From Hyphomicrobiaceae bacterium (lineage in GTDB: Bacteria > Pseudomonadota > Alphaproteobacteria > Rhizobiales > Hyphomicrobiaceae): a stretch of DNA of 64,000 nt. The translations under genes were made by a program, and so were the position numbers. The stretch spans positions 1-64,000 of the forward strand of contig JAWKWE010000004.1 in the NCBI GenBank assembly GCA_041397645.1, written 5' to 3'. Below are positions 42,938-51,418 of the stretch, in pieces (the first letter of the stretch is position 1; each line of letters begins with the position of its first letter). The notes under the pieces are model-generated. The model made no database searches and was not told the DNA's origin. It worked only from the letters and a program-made list of their open reading frames with translations.

Positions 42938-43303
42938 ATGACGACGATCGAAGCCCGCCACACGACCTCGGCTAAGCGGACCAAGCCTGCGACGACCGCA
43001 AAGGGCGAGAAGCCGAAGGCAGCCGCAAAGCTCAAGGGGGCGCACGCCGCCCCGAGCAAGATTGGCCCCACCGACGATGTCCACGCCGCCCGCGTAACGA
43101 AGCACGATCGTGTCCTGACGCTGCTGACCCGGCCGGAGGGCGCCACCATCCCAGAGATGATGGAGGCGACCGATTGGCAGCAGCACAGTGTGCGCGGATT
43201 CCTGGCGGGGACCGTCAAGAAGAAGCTCGGCTTCAATCTCACCTCGTCGAAGTCCGAGGGCGCCTTGCGCCGTTACCGCATTGAGACGAAGCGTGCTCGC
43301 TGA
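42938..43303 (+). CDS. DUF3489 domain protein
   Basis: This protein of 121 residues starts at 42938, where the low-complexity lysine/alanine tail (KRTKPATTAKGEKPKAAAKL) begins. Residues 50-115 match DUF3489: HDRVLTLLTRPEGATIPEMM, DWQQHSVRGFLAGTVKKKLG, SEGALRRYRI. The domain looks like a winged helix and probably binds DNA. It is the first of four packed genes ending in a serine recombinase, a combination I know from alphaproteobacterial mobile elements. It may regulate or assist the recombinase. Confidence 0.9.
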   Translation: MTTIEARHTTSAKRTKPATTAKGEKPKAAAKLKGAHAAPSKIGPTDDVHAARVTKHDRVLTLLTRPEGATIPEMMEATDWQQHSVRGFLAGTVKKKLGFNLTSSKSEGALRRYRIETKRAR

Positions 43304-43304
43304 C

Positions 43305-43763
43305 ATGAAGTCAGACCCGATTGACATATCTGCCGAATTGGTACGGCTCGAAGCACTGACCAACTTCGAGCTACGGGCAGAGTGGCGGCTGCTGCATCGC
43401 ACGCAGCCGCCGAAGAGCCTATCGCGCGATCTCCTGCTTCGCGGCATCACCTACAAGATCCAGGAGAGGGCATTTGGCGGCCTCTCCAAATCGATCCTGC
43501 GAAAGTTGTCCGCCTCTGAGCCTGAGGCATCTTCGTCCGAGAACCGGAGAGCTGCGCCTCGCACCACCGTGAAGCCGGGGACGCGGCTCGTTCGCGAATG
43601 GAATGGCAAAACACATACTGTCCTCGTCCATGCAGACGGCGTGGAGTGGCGCGGCACACGCTACCGGTCGCTCTCAGTCGTCGCCCGCGAAATTACCGGC
43701 GCGCATTGGTCCGGTCCGCGGTTCTTCGGCCTAACTTCGAAGAAGGGGGCAGGCGATGGCTGA
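43305..43763 (+). CDS. DUF2924 domain protein
   Basis: This protein of 152 residues starts at 43305, two bases after the previous stop. The DUF2924 signature is clear: LTNFELRAEWRLLHRTQPPK, SRDLLLRGITYKIQE, then PGTRLVREWNGKTHTVLVHA and WRGTRYRSLSVVAREITGAH, ending GPRFFGL. The family almost always precedes a serine recombinase, as here, and is presumed to assist recombination. It overlaps the next small gene by eight bases. Confidence 0.93.
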   Translation: MKSDPIDISAELVRLEALTNFELRAEWRLLHRTQPPKSLSRDLLLRGITYKIQERAFGGLSKSILRKLSASEPEASSSENRRAAPRTTVKPGTRLVREWNGKTHTVLVHADGVEWRGTRYRSLSVVAREITGAHWSGPRFFGLTSKKGAGDG

Positions 43764-43953
43764 ATTCGATCAGGATGCTGTTCGGGTGGATTTTGCTGAG
43801 CTGACGGGCCTGTTCAAGGAGGCAGCGCTGATTGCGTCCGCCAGCCAGGGCGTCATGGACCTCGATGAAGGGCGACGTCAATTCAAGCGCCTCTCGACAG
43901 CGATGCACCAATTCCGAAGACGTCTCGTCATTCTTGAGGGGCGCCGCCGATGA
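43756..43953 (+). CDS. Small hypothetical protein between DUF2924 and recombinase
   Basis: The protein has 65 residues and is mostly helical: MAEFDQDAVRVDFAELTGLF, a middle with ASQGVMDLDEGRRQFKRL, ending RRLVILEGRRR. I do not recognise a named family. Overlaps of eight bases with DUF2924 and four with the recombinase (ATGA) show it belongs to the same translational unit, so it is likely real. Confidence 0.7.
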   Translation: MAEFDQDAVRVDFAELTGLFKEAALIASASQGVMDLDEGRRQFKRLSTAMHQFRRRLVILEGRRR

Positions 43954-45647
43954 AGCAGCTGAACTGCGCCATCTACACCCGCAAGTCCTCCGACGAAGGG
44001 CTTGAGAAGGAATTCAACTCGCTCGATGCGCAGCGCGAAGCATGCGCTGCCTACATTACGAGCCAGAAGCATGTAGGCTGGTTGCCAATTCCTGACCTCT
44101 ATGACGACGGCGGCCTCTCCGGTGGCACCATGGAGCGTCCGGCGCTCAAGCGGCTGCTTGAAGAAATCAAATCCGGCAAGGTGCAGATCGTCGTGGTCTA
44201 CAAGGTTGACCGGCTGACTCGGTCGCTGGCCGATTTCGCCAAGATTGTCGACGTGCTCGATGCGCATGGTGCCTCGTTCGTCTCGGTGACGCAGCAGTTC
44301 AACACGACCACCTCGATGGGTCGCCTGACGCTCAATATGCTGCTCTCGTTCGCCCAGTTCGAGCGCGAGATCGCCGGTGAGCGCATTCGCGACAAGATCG
44401 CAGCGTCGAAGGCCAAAGGCATGTGGATGGGCGGCAATGTCCCGCTCGGCTACGACGTCCGCGAACGCAAGCTGATCGTCAATGAGGCCGAGGCCGAGAC
44501 GGTACGCATGATCTTCCACCGCTATACGGAGCTGGGATCCGTGCGGCTGCTCGGCCACGAGCTTGACCGGATCGGTGTCGTCAGCAAGCGCCGAGAGGGG
44601 GCAGGTGGCGTCCTTGCGGGCGGCAATCGCTTCTCTCGCGGCGCACTCTATACCTTGCTACAAAACCCAATCTACCGCGGCGAGATCAGGCACCAAGGTA
44701 AAGTCTATCCCGGCCAGCACGAGGCGATCATCGATGCTGAACTCTGGCAGCTCGCGCAAGAATCGCTCGCCAGCAACCGTCAGGCCCGAGTACACGGAGA
44801 GACCGTGGAACAGCCGAGCCTCCTTGCCGGGTTGATCGCAGATGGCAACGGACAACGAATGACGCCGACGCATGCGGTGAAGAAGGGCCGCCGCTACCGG
44901 TACTACGTCTCAACGGGACTCATTTCCGGCACGCGGTCCGATCACACCAAGGGCTGGCGCATCCCCGCGGGCGATGTCGAGATGCTCGTCCACGATCGGC
45001 TTCGCGCATTCTTTGCGTCCGAAAGTCACCTCGGTGAAGTGCTGTCCTGTTTCAACCTCGACGCCTCAGCCGTCCAGTCCGCCATGGCAAAGGCGGGCGA
45101 CCTCATCGACGGCTGGTCGAGCATGCCGCCAATTAAGCTCCGGGAACTGGTCCGCACGGTCGTCAAGACCATCACCGTGGACGACGAGAGGGTCATTGCG
45201 TCTCTCAAGCCGACGAACGTCGCAACAATTCTGCTGGGCGACAGATGCGATCTTTCAGAGGCTCGCCAGCCCGGTGCGATCGAATTGATCATCGAAGCCA
45301 AGCTGCGCCGCGCCGGGAAAGGCATCCGACTGTTTGTCGGGGGCGGCGTCGCCGAGAAGCCCGACGGGCAGATGGTCGGCCTGCTGCGCGATGCGCACGC
45401 GACTCGCGAGGCACTGCTGTCGGGTCGCGACGAGACGATCGACGCCATGGCGCAGCGGCTCGGCAGCAATCGGGGCATCCTGTCGGCGCACATGCGGCTC
45501 ACTCATCTCGCGCCGGATATCATCCGCGCCCTTGTCCTCGGGCGCCCCGCGGAGGGGCTGACGCCGGCCGGTCTTCTCGCCCTATGCAAAGACCTGCCGC
45601 ACGACTGGCAGCTCCAGCGGGCAGCCCTCGGATTTGAGACGCGATAG
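43950..45647 (+). CDS. Large serine recombinase (resolvase/integrase)
   Basis: The protein has 565 residues. Residues 1-150 are the resolvase domain: CAIYTRKSSDEGLEKEF with the catalytic serine at 13, YKVDRLTRSLADFAKIVD, and LNMLLSFAQFEREIAGERIR. Residues 165-285 are the recombinase DNA-binding domain (RGALYTLLQNPIYRGEIRHQ). The usual zinc ribbon around residues 290-330 keeps the pattern LLAGLIADGNGQRM but has lost its cysteines. The protein should integrate or excise the surrounding element. It is the last accessory gene before the tRNA-Gln. I cannot identify attachment sites. Confidence 0.92.
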   Translation: MKQLNCAIYTRKSSDEGLEKEFNSLDAQREACAAYITSQKHVGWLPIPDLYDDGGLSGGTMERPALKRLLEEIKSGKVQIVVVYKVDRLTRSLADFAKIVDVLDAHGASFVSVTQQFNTTTSMGRLTLNMLLSFAQFEREIAGERIRDKIAASKAKGMWMGGNVPLGYDVRERKLIVNEAEAETVRMIFHRYTELGSVRLLGHELDRIGVVSKRREGAGGVLAGGNRFSRGALYTLLQNPIYRGEIRHQGKVYPGQHEAIIDAELWQLAQESLASNRQARVHGETVEQPSLLAGLIADGNGQRMTPTHAVKKGRRYRYYVSTGLISGTRSDHTKGWRIPAGDVEMLVHDRLRAFFASESHLGEVLSCFNLDASAVQSAMAKAGDLIDGWSSMPPIKLRELVRTVVKTITVDDERVIASLKPTNVATILLGDRCDLSEARQPGAIELIIEAKLRRAGKGIRLFVGGGVAEKPDGQMVGLLRDAHATREALLSGRDETIDAMAQRLGSNRGILSAHMRLTHLAPDIIRALVLGRPAEGLTPAGLLALCKDLPHDWQLQRAALGFETR

Positions 45648-45802
45648 CGCTCCGCGAAACCCCGAAAACGATGCGAGTGTGACCGGCCGAAAAGGCCACC
45701 AGAGATAAAACCGGCAATGAGGCGAGGAACGTCGCGCTGAGACGCGGTTGGATGCGCGGGCTCCAAAATTGCACGTCGCCAAGGCACGGAAATCGCCACG
45801 GA

Positions 45803-45820
45803 ATTTCGCGTCCGCGAAAT
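45803..45820. repeat. Inverted repeat between recombinase and tRNA-Gln
   Basis: ATTTCGCG (45803-45810) and CGCGAAAT (45813-45820) are perfect complements around TC. The site lies 155 bases after the recombinase and 34 before the 3' end of the tRNA. It could be a terminator, a recombinase-related site or a chance palindrome. There is no run of T on either strand to favour a terminator. Confidence 0.3.
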
Positions 45821-45854
45821 ATAAATTATGCAGCTATGTCAATGGCTTAATCTG

Positions 45855-45928
45855 TGGCTGGGGGACTAGGATTCGAACCTAGACAGGCAGAGTCAGAGTC
45901 TGCAGTCCTACCATTAGACGATCCCCCA
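45855..45928 (-). tRNA. tRNA-Gln (CUG anticodon)
   Basis: The minus strand reads from a TGGGGGA acceptor arm, through TCTAATGGTAGGAC in the D arm, an anticodon stem GCAGA/TCTGC with loop CTCTGAC (anticodon CTG, glutamine), and GGTTCGAATCC in the T arm, to the paired TCCCCCA. The discriminator G and an encoded CCA follow. All four stems pair. It marks the border between the accessory region and the core genome. In 45929-46272 I see no other gene. Confidence 0.95.
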
Positions 45929-46272
45929 ATCCTTGACCGCGGACGGCGCCTGGCCGGTCTGGGCTGGAAGGGGGGCTCTTACCAGCACTTTTGCCTGGGC
46001 GCAAGCGGCGAGCGTGGAACTGCTCCAGGGAGCCATCGCGCATCCAAACAACGGCCTCACCTGCATAAATCGTCCCAGCGCTAGCCAACGGAAAGCCCCA
46101 CGATCCGCGATATGGATGAAAGTGCCGAGCGATCAAGAGAGGGCTGAACATTTGTCATCTTCACGTTCGTCCGCCTTGCGCGTTGGAGATCACGCATCGA
46201 GGAAGCTAGCAAAGTCAGACGCTATACGATTGTGCCCTATCGAGAAGAAGCCCTAGCCACTGCCTGGGCATT

Positions 46273-47172
46273 CTATTTTTGGGCGCCAGAACGTAACGCG
46301 GGACCCTCCGAAGGCGGCAGGAGCTCTGGCCTATATTCAAAATGCATCGTGTCGAAGTGGTTCCATTTGCCTCCCCAGATGAAGCCATGCTTCTCGAACA
46401 CGCGAACGATCTCCATTGGCACCTCGTTGCGCCAGGCTGGAGCGGTGTCGCCCTTGGCGCCACTCCAGCGCCAATAGCTTGCACGTTGTACGGCGATGTC
46501 GATGGCGATGCCGTAGCCATGCGCTGAAGGCGTTGTTGTCCCCGCAATGTCGCGACAGTTGTACGTGCCCGCCGCGGGATAAAGGAAGACATCAAAGTCG
46601 GCGGGGAGCGCATCGAGTTCTGCTGACACGGCTTCAAGCTGTCTTGCCACGCCGTTGATCGAAGTGACCTTCAACATCTGCCCAGCTTTCTTGGGAAGCC
46701 AGTTGACCGCAACAAGAGTCGGAGTAACCGCGCCCTTAGCGCAGTCTCCATAAACCTTCTTGAAGAAGGCAGCGTTTCGCGCTCGTCCAGGATCGAAATT
46801 TGCAGGGGGAGGCGCAGTCAGCGGACTCTCTGGGTATTCGAGGGCAAACATGTCGAGAATGTCGGGATGGCTGAGCCACTGCTGAAATGACTTTGGACGA
46901 TTGCCAACCCCAAGCGGGAGACGCGCACCGTCTCCAAAGATGACCTCGCCGTTCTCCACACTCTTAACGATGCCTGGATACCCGCGCGGGAGCCGGTCCG
47001 TCGCAAGTTTCAATTGCTCTTGGGCCGTAAGCGAACTCGAAACTTCGCCGGCAGCAATGCCGCCACTGGCTAGAAGCCTGAACGCCAACACAACAGCGCC
47101 GCAGAGGCACAAAATCCTGCCAAGGCATAAGCTCGCGAAGTTCAATAATTTCGCTGTTTTAGGCCGTGTCAT
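46273..47172 (-). CDS. M15-family peptidase (D-alanyl-D-alanine carboxypeptidase-like)
   Basis: This protein of 299 residues has a hydrophobic N-terminal segment (RILCLCGAVVLAFRLLASGG) that acts as a signal or anchor, so it works in the periplasm. The C-terminal half is the metallopeptidase: CRDIAGTTTPSAHGYGIAID contains the first zinc histidine and aspartate, and FDTMHFEYRPELL the last histidine. The family cuts peptidoglycan stem peptides. It is a single gene on the core side of the tRNA. The preceding 170 bases hold its promoter region. Confidence 0.85.
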   Translation of the reverse strand: MTRPKTAKLLNFASLCLGRILCLCGAVVLAFRLLASGGIAAGEVSSSLTAQEQLKLATDRLPRGYPGIVKSVENGEVIFGDGARLPLGVGNRPKSFQQWLSHPDILDMFALEYPESPLTAPPPANFDPGRARNAAFFKKVYGDCAKGAVTPTLVAVNWLPKKAGQMLKVTSINGVARQLEAVSAELDALPADFDVFLYPAAGTYNCRDIAGTTTPSAHGYGIAIDIAVQRASYWRWSGAKGDTAPAWRNEVPMEIVRVFEKHGFIWGGKWNHFDTMHFEYRPELLPPSEGPALRSGAQK

Positions 47173-47342
47173 TCCAATCCGTTTACCTGTCGGGCCAAGA
47201 GATAGGTATCTATCTCGAAGGTGTCTTTACGTGCGAGCGCGAACTGATACAGTGTATCCAAGTTCAGTCCAGAAAAGACCTGTAGAGGGCAGTTTATGCG
47301 CGCTATCCGCGCCGCTGTCATGCCAGGCCCTGGAGACCACGT

Positions 47343-48725
47343 GTGAAAGACAAATGTGCCAACCCGCAAGCGCCCAACGGCGCAGAGGGCTCAATAGCAG
47401 GTCAGCCAACGCCGCCTTTCTCAGCGGCGGACGAGGCAGACACGAGCGCTCGATCCACCGTTTCCGTATCTGAAACAACCGCGACATCAGCACCTTGCGC
47501 CCTCGGGCATGAGGAAAAGAACCATAACCGTCTATCGAGCGGCCGCCCGGCCGCAGACTTCGACAGGACTGCGCCGCGCGGCTCTCACGCCCCGACGGTC
47601 AACAAGCTTACGCCGCCATCGCAAACAAGCGCCTCGCCCGGATATCGCCAACCCCGTCATGGTCACAGCATTCACGTGCATGACCATTCCAACGGCACCG
47701 TCTATGGCGCGCTTGATCTCGGCACCAACAACTGCCGCCTGCTACTCGCCCGCCCATCGCGACGCGGCTTTCGCGTCGTGGATGCCTTTTCTCGCATCAT
47801 TCGCCTCGGCGAGGGCGTAGCCAACAGCGGAAAGCTATCCGAGCCGGCAATGTCGCGCACCCTTGATGCTCTCAAGATCTGCGCTGCAAAACTCGACCGC
47901 CACCGCGTTACACGTGCTCGCTTCGTCGCCACGGAAGCCTGCCGCATCGCGCAAAACGGTATGGAGTTCATCGACCGCGTGCGTAAACTTTGCGGCTTGG
48001 AGATTGAGGTTTTGAACCCCGAACTCGAAGCGCGCCTCGCTGTGTCGGGATGTTCCTCGCTCATCGATTGCTCGGTCGACTATGTGCTTGTGTTCGACAT
48101 CGGTGGAGGTTCGTCAGAAATCATTTGGCTGGACTTGACGCGAGAAGGTGCGCGCAGACGCGGTCCCGGTGGACGCATTGCGGCCGATTCATCTATCGCT
48201 GCCTGGACGTCCCTGCCGGTTGGCGTCGTAACGTTGGCCGAACGGTTCGATGGCCGCAACGTGACCTTCGACGACTTCGAAGCGATGGTCTCTGCCGTTT
48301 CCGAACTTCTAGCGCCTTTCGAGGCGCACCACCGCTTCGCTGAGCGCCTGGAGGGTCGTGGTGTTCACTTTCTGGGAACCTCCGGAACGGTTACGACCAT
48401 AGCTGGCATCTTGCTGAATCTGCCTCGCTACGACCGCAACAAGGTCGATGGATGCTGGCTCGCGGTGCCCGATATTTTCTCGGTGACGCAAAACCTACTT
48501 GCCAAGAGCTACGCAGAGCGCATCGCAGAACCCTGCATCGGGCGCGAACGCGCTGATCTGGTACTGGCGGGATGTGCTATTCTTGAAGCCGTTTTGCGCA
48601 TGTGGCCGGCCCAGCGCCTGCGCGTCGCCGACCGGGGACTGCGCGAAGGCATCCTGACTACGTTGATGCAGGAAGATGGCGTCTGGCGTCAGGGGCGCCG
48701 CCGGCGGCGGCAGCGCAGCAACTAG
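47343..48725 (+). CDS. Ppx/GppA-family phosphatase
   Basis: The frame has 460 codons from a GTG. The phosphatase begins near residue 118 with VYGALDLGTNNCRLLLARPS, then LGEGVANSGKLS, FVATEACRIAQNG, YVLVFDIGGGSSEIIWLDL and FLGTSGTVTTIAG. These motifs mark exopolyphosphatase or guanosine pentaphosphate phosphohydrolase enzymes of the stringent response. The first 115 residues are of low complexity with a histidine-rich end (RHGHSIHVHDH); I suspect the true start may lie further in, although Hyphomicrobiales relatives often have such extensions. rlmE follows 59 bases downstream. Confidence 0.88.
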   Translation: MKDKCANPQAPNGAEGSIAGQPTPPFSAADEADTSARSTVSVSETTATSAPCALGHEEKNHNRLSSGRPAADFDRTAPRGSHAPTVNKLTPPSQTSASPGYRQPRHGHSIHVHDHSNGTVYGALDLGTNNCRLLLARPSRRGFRVVDAFSRIIRLGEGVANSGKLSEPAMSRTLDALKICAAKLDRHRVTRARFVATEACRIAQNGMEFIDRVRKLCGLEIEVLNPELEARLAVSGCSSLIDCSVDYVLVFDIGGGSSEIIWLDLTREGARRRGPGGRIAADSSIAAWTSLPVGVVTLAERFDGRNVTFDDFEAMVSAVSELLAPFEAHHRFAERLEGRGVHFLGTSGTVTTIAGILLNLPRYDRNKVDGCWLAVPDIFSVTQNLLAKSYAERIAEPCIGRERADLVLAGCAILEAVLRMWPAQRLRVADRGLREGILTTLMQEDGVWRQGRRRRRQRSN

Positions 48726-48784
48726 CAACGCGTCGTTCAAATGCGCAACGGCTTAGCGCGACCCAATCTGGAGATCAGGGCGTT

Positions 48785-49504
48785 ATGAGGAAAGGCGGTT
48801 CAAAAGACGCTGGCAAAGGGCCAGGCGGCGGACAACGCCAGCTTCGCCAGACGCTCAAACACGCGCGCCGTCATTCGTCCTCGTCTCAACGCTGGTTGGA
48901 GCGCCAGCTCAACGATCCTTATGTGGCCGCCGCCAAACGCGAAGGTATGCGCTCGCGTGCGGCCTACAAACTCAAGGAAATCGACGACAAGCATCACATC
49001 CTTAAACCGGGCCAGCGAGTCGTCGATCTTGGTTCTGCTCCCGGCGGCTGGAGCCAGATTGCGGCCAACAAGGTCAAGTCACCCGAAGGTCATGGCCAGG
49101 TCGTAGCCATCGACTATCTCAGCGTCGATCCAATCCCGGGCGTCGACTTCGTGCAACTGGACTTCACTGATCCGGGCGCCGAGAACAAACTCAAGTCGAT
49201 GCTCAAGGGCGGTGGCGCCGACATCGTTCTATCCGACATGGCCGCGCCTACTGTCGGCCACACCAAGACTGACCATCTGCGCATAATGGCGCTCGCAGAA
49301 TCGGCCGCCGCATTCGCTTGCGATATCCTTGCGCCCGGCGGCGCGTTCCTCTGCAAGGTGTTTCAAGGCGGTACGGAACGCGATTTGCTCGATTTGCTGA
49401 AACGGAATTTCGCAGTCGTCAAACATATCAAACCACCCGCCAGCCGCTCCGATAGCGCGGAGCTTTACGTTCTGGCCACCGGCTTCCGCGGCCCGCCCGC
49501 CTGA
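48785..49504 (+). CDS. rlmE: 23S rRNA (uridine-2'-O)-methyltransferase RlmE (FtsJ/RrmJ)
   Basis: This protein of 239 residues methylates U2552 in 23S rRNA during assembly of the large ribosomal subunit. The basic N-terminal tail (residues 1-45) is typical of alphaproteobacterial forms. The core has RSRAAYKLKEIDDKH (catalytic lysine), VVDLGSAPGGWSQIAA (cofactor site), IVLSDMAAPTVGH (catalytic aspartate), FLCKVFQGG (lysine) and SAELYVLATGF (glutamate). The ATG at 48785 is the first that leaves the normal length. It follows ppx, as in many relatives. Confidence 0.95.
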   Translation: MRKGGSKDAGKGPGGGQRQLRQTLKHARRHSSSSQRWLERQLNDPYVAAAKREGMRSRAAYKLKEIDDKHHILKPGQRVVDLGSAPGGWSQIAANKVKSPEGHGQVVAIDYLSVDPIPGVDFVQLDFTDPGAENKLKSMLKGGGADIVLSDMAAPTVGHTKTDHLRIMALAESAAAFACDILAPGGAFLCKVFQGGTERDLLDLLKRNFAVVKHIKPPASRSDSAELYVLATGFRGPPA

Positions 49505-49555
49505 GCGGCGCGCGAGTTTGAGTGATACCTGCAGTTTATCAATTTAAGTCGCCAC

Positions 49556-49586
49556 GCCGTTCGCGAAGGCATTAACGCGAAACGGC
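49556..49586. terminator. Possible bidirectional terminator between rlmE and cpdR
   Basis: GCCGTT-CGCG can pair with CGCG-AAACGGC with one bulged base, in the short gap between two convergent genes. It overlaps the cpdR stop codon and lacks a strong T run, so the call rests on position. Confidence 0.3.
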
Positions 49587-49934
49587 ACGCACTGCTTGTT
49601 TGATTTGGTCAAGAGTGAATGGCTTGGTGATCGAAGTCAGACGTGTCTGTGACAGGTCTCTGGCGCGATCGAGCTGATCGGAAAATCCGGACATCAACAC
49701 CACGGCAATCGCGGGCTTGGCCTTTTGCGCCTTCATGGCCAGACTGACGCCGTCGAGGCCGGGCATATCCACATCGCTCACGAGAACATCGACGGAAGCG
49801 GCGTTGGCGCTAAACACTTCGAGCGCCTCGCTGCCGTCCTGGGTGACCAAGACGGTGTGCCCATCGAGCGTCAACGCGCGCTTCACAAGTTCGCGGACTG
49901 CCGCATCGTCGTCGGCAAGCAAGATGGTGGCCAT
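49572..49934 (-). CDS. cpdR: CpdR-like single-domain response regulator
   Basis: This is a stand-alone receiver domain of 120 residues, started at MATILLADDDAAVRELVKRA. The acidic pocket (DDD at 8-10), the phosphoacceptor in VSDVDMPGLDG (Asp54), VVLMSGFSD and the lysine in SITKPFTLDQ are all present. In Caulobacter CpdR guides ClpXP-dependent proteolysis and the cell cycle. The sequence and the neighbourhood next to hpt agree with this, but a generic CheY-like role cannot be ruled out. Confidence 0.8.
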   Translation of the reverse strand: MATILLADDDAAVRELVKRALTLDGHTVLVTQDGSEALEVFSANAASVDVLVSDVDMPGLDGVSLAMKAQKAKPAIAVVLMSGFSDQLDRARDLSQTRLTSITKPFTLDQIKQAVRAVSR

Positions 49935-49986
49935 GGGTCCCTCCCAGCGCTCCAAATATGGATGAGAGTGTGCCTATTGGCCACTC

Positions 49987-50529
49987 TCAGTCAGGCAGCC
50001 GACCCACGAACGGCAGCTCGCGGTACCGGTGGGCCACATCCATGCCGTAGCCGACCACAAATGTATCGGGACATTCAAAGGCGCTGAAATCGGCCTTGAT
50101 GTTAACGGCCCGGGGCACCTTCTTGTCGAGCAGCACGCAGGTCAGAATCTGGCGAGCGCCGCGCGCACTTATCAGATCCTTGGCGAAAGCCAGCGTGCGG
50201 CCGCTATCGAGCACGTCATCGATGATGAGCACAGTACGTCCTTCAACGTCGAGGTCGAGATCACGCAGTATCGTTACCTGCCCCGATGAGACGCGGCTCT
50301 TCTTATAGCTTGATAGCGTGAGAAAATCGACTTCGGGCGCCAGACCAGCGCGGTGCAGGGCACGGATGAGATCAGCGGCAAAAACGAAGGATCCCTTGAG
50401 GACCGGAACCACCAAGAGGCCGGGGATTTTGCGGGCCGCTATCTCCGCTGCCAGGACATCCAGCCGTTCAGCGATCTGGCTTCCCGAGAACATGATTTCG
50501 ATGCCGTCAGTGCCTTGATTTCTAGTCAT
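49987..50529 (-). CDS. hpt: Hypoxanthine phosphoribosyltransferase
   Basis: The protein has 180 residues from MTRNQGTDGIEIMFSG. It salvages hypoxanthine or guanine using PRPP in the cytoplasm. The PRPP loop TVLIIDDVLDSGRTLAFAKD is clear, along with LVVPVLKGSFVFAADLIRAL and FVVGYGMDVAHRYRELPFVG. The length is normal. AGGAAAGG lies before the ATG, and a strong hairpin (50548-50572) lies just upstream in the leader. It is adjacent to cpdR on the same strand. Confidence 0.93.
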   Translation of the reverse strand: MTRNQGTDGIEIMFSGSQIAERLDVLAAEIAARKIPGLLVVPVLKGSFVFAADLIRALHRAGLAPEVDFLTLSSYKKSRVSSGQVTILRDLDLDVEGRTVLIIDDVLDSGRTLAFAKDLISARGARQILTCVLLDKKVPRAVNIKADFSAFECPDTFVVGYGMDVAHRYRELPFVGRLPD

Positions 50530-50547
50530 TCGGCCTTTCCTGCGCGG

Positions 50548-50572
50548 CGCCCCCGTCAAACTTACGGGGGCG
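50548..50572 (-). promoter_or_regulatory. Hairpin in the hpt leader
   Basis: CGCCCCCGT and ACGGGGGCG form a perfect 9-base stem with a 7-base loop, 19 bases upstream of the hpt start and before its ribosome site. It could affect mRNA stability or translation. No known riboswitch is recognised. Confidence 0.35.
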
Positions 50573-50761
50573 GCCTGCGCTCACCCTTTCAAGTTGCTCA
50601 GGAAACACGCTTAGACGTAATTGCCCCTGAAAGGGCCAAATATTGTGTACACGAGGGTGCCACAATCGTGATCGATTGATCTAGATCGAGGGCACGCGTT
50701 TATAGAACCATGCGCGAGGGCTTTGAGTCTTCAACTTTTGTTTGCCGCGGATAACGCTGAA

Positions 50762-51418
50762 GTGATTCGTCTTTCTAACGTCGCCTTAAAATACGACCGG
50801 GGTCCGGAGGTTCTCACGGACGTAAACTTCCACCTGCGCCCAGGGTCGTTCCACTTTCTGCACGGTGAAAGCGGCGCGGGAAAGACCTCTCTTCTGCGCT
50901 TGATGTTCATGTCCCTGCATCCTACGCGCGGCCATCTTCATATGTTTAACGACGACGTTTCGCAGGTGAATGCGCAGAAGCGTGCACAGTTGCGACGACG
51001 CATCGGCATCGTATTTCAGGATTTCCGGCTGCTGGACCATTTGACAGTTTGGGAAAACGTCGCACTTCCGTTGCGGGTGATCGGTAAGAAGGCCTCCGAC
51101 TACCGCGAAGATGTGACGGACCTATTGCAGTGGGTCGGCCTGGGCGATCGCATGTATGCTAATCCCTCTGTTCTGTCAGGCGGCGAAAAGCAGCGCGCGG
51201 CCATCGCCCGCGCTGTCATCGGCAAGCCTGAGGTTCTTCTTGCTGACGAACCTACCGGCAACGTCGATCCGCAGATGGCTCGTCGTCTGCTACGTCTGTT
51301 CGTAGAGCTGAACAGGCTCGGCACATCGGTCGTCATCGCGACCCACGATCATCAACTCATGCGGCAGTTCAAAGCGCCGCGCATAGAGGTACACAGAGGC
51401 CATGTCCGGATCATATGA
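50762..51418 (+). CDS. ftsE: Cell-division ATP-binding protein FtsE
   Basis: The protein has 218 residues from the GTG at 50762, where the family normally begins (IRLSNVALKYDRGPEVL); a TTG at 50723 would add 13 residues. It is an ABC ATPase: Walker A HGESGAGKTSLLR, Q-loop FQDFRLLDHL, signature LSGGEKQRAAIARA, Walker B VLLADEPTGN. With FtsX it controls septal peptidoglycan hydrolases at the inner membrane. ftsX overlaps its end by 17 bases. Confidence 0.93.
   Translation: MIRLSNVALKYDRGPEVLTDVNFHLRPGSFHFLHGESGAGKTSLLRLMFMSLHPTRGHLHMFNDDVSQVNAQKRAQLRRRIGIVFQDFRLLDHLTVWENVALPLRVIGKKASDYREDVTDLLQWVGLGDRMYANPSVLSGGEKQRAAIARAVIGKPEVLLADEPTGNVDPQMARRLLRLFVELNRLGTSVVIATHDHQLMRQFKAPRIEVHRGHVRII

Noticed and set aside
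45855..45928. tRNA-Gln as the attachment site of the element
   Set aside because: I saw no second copy of the tRNA 3' end in the window, and large serine recombinases do not typically use tRNA genes. The position is suggestive only.
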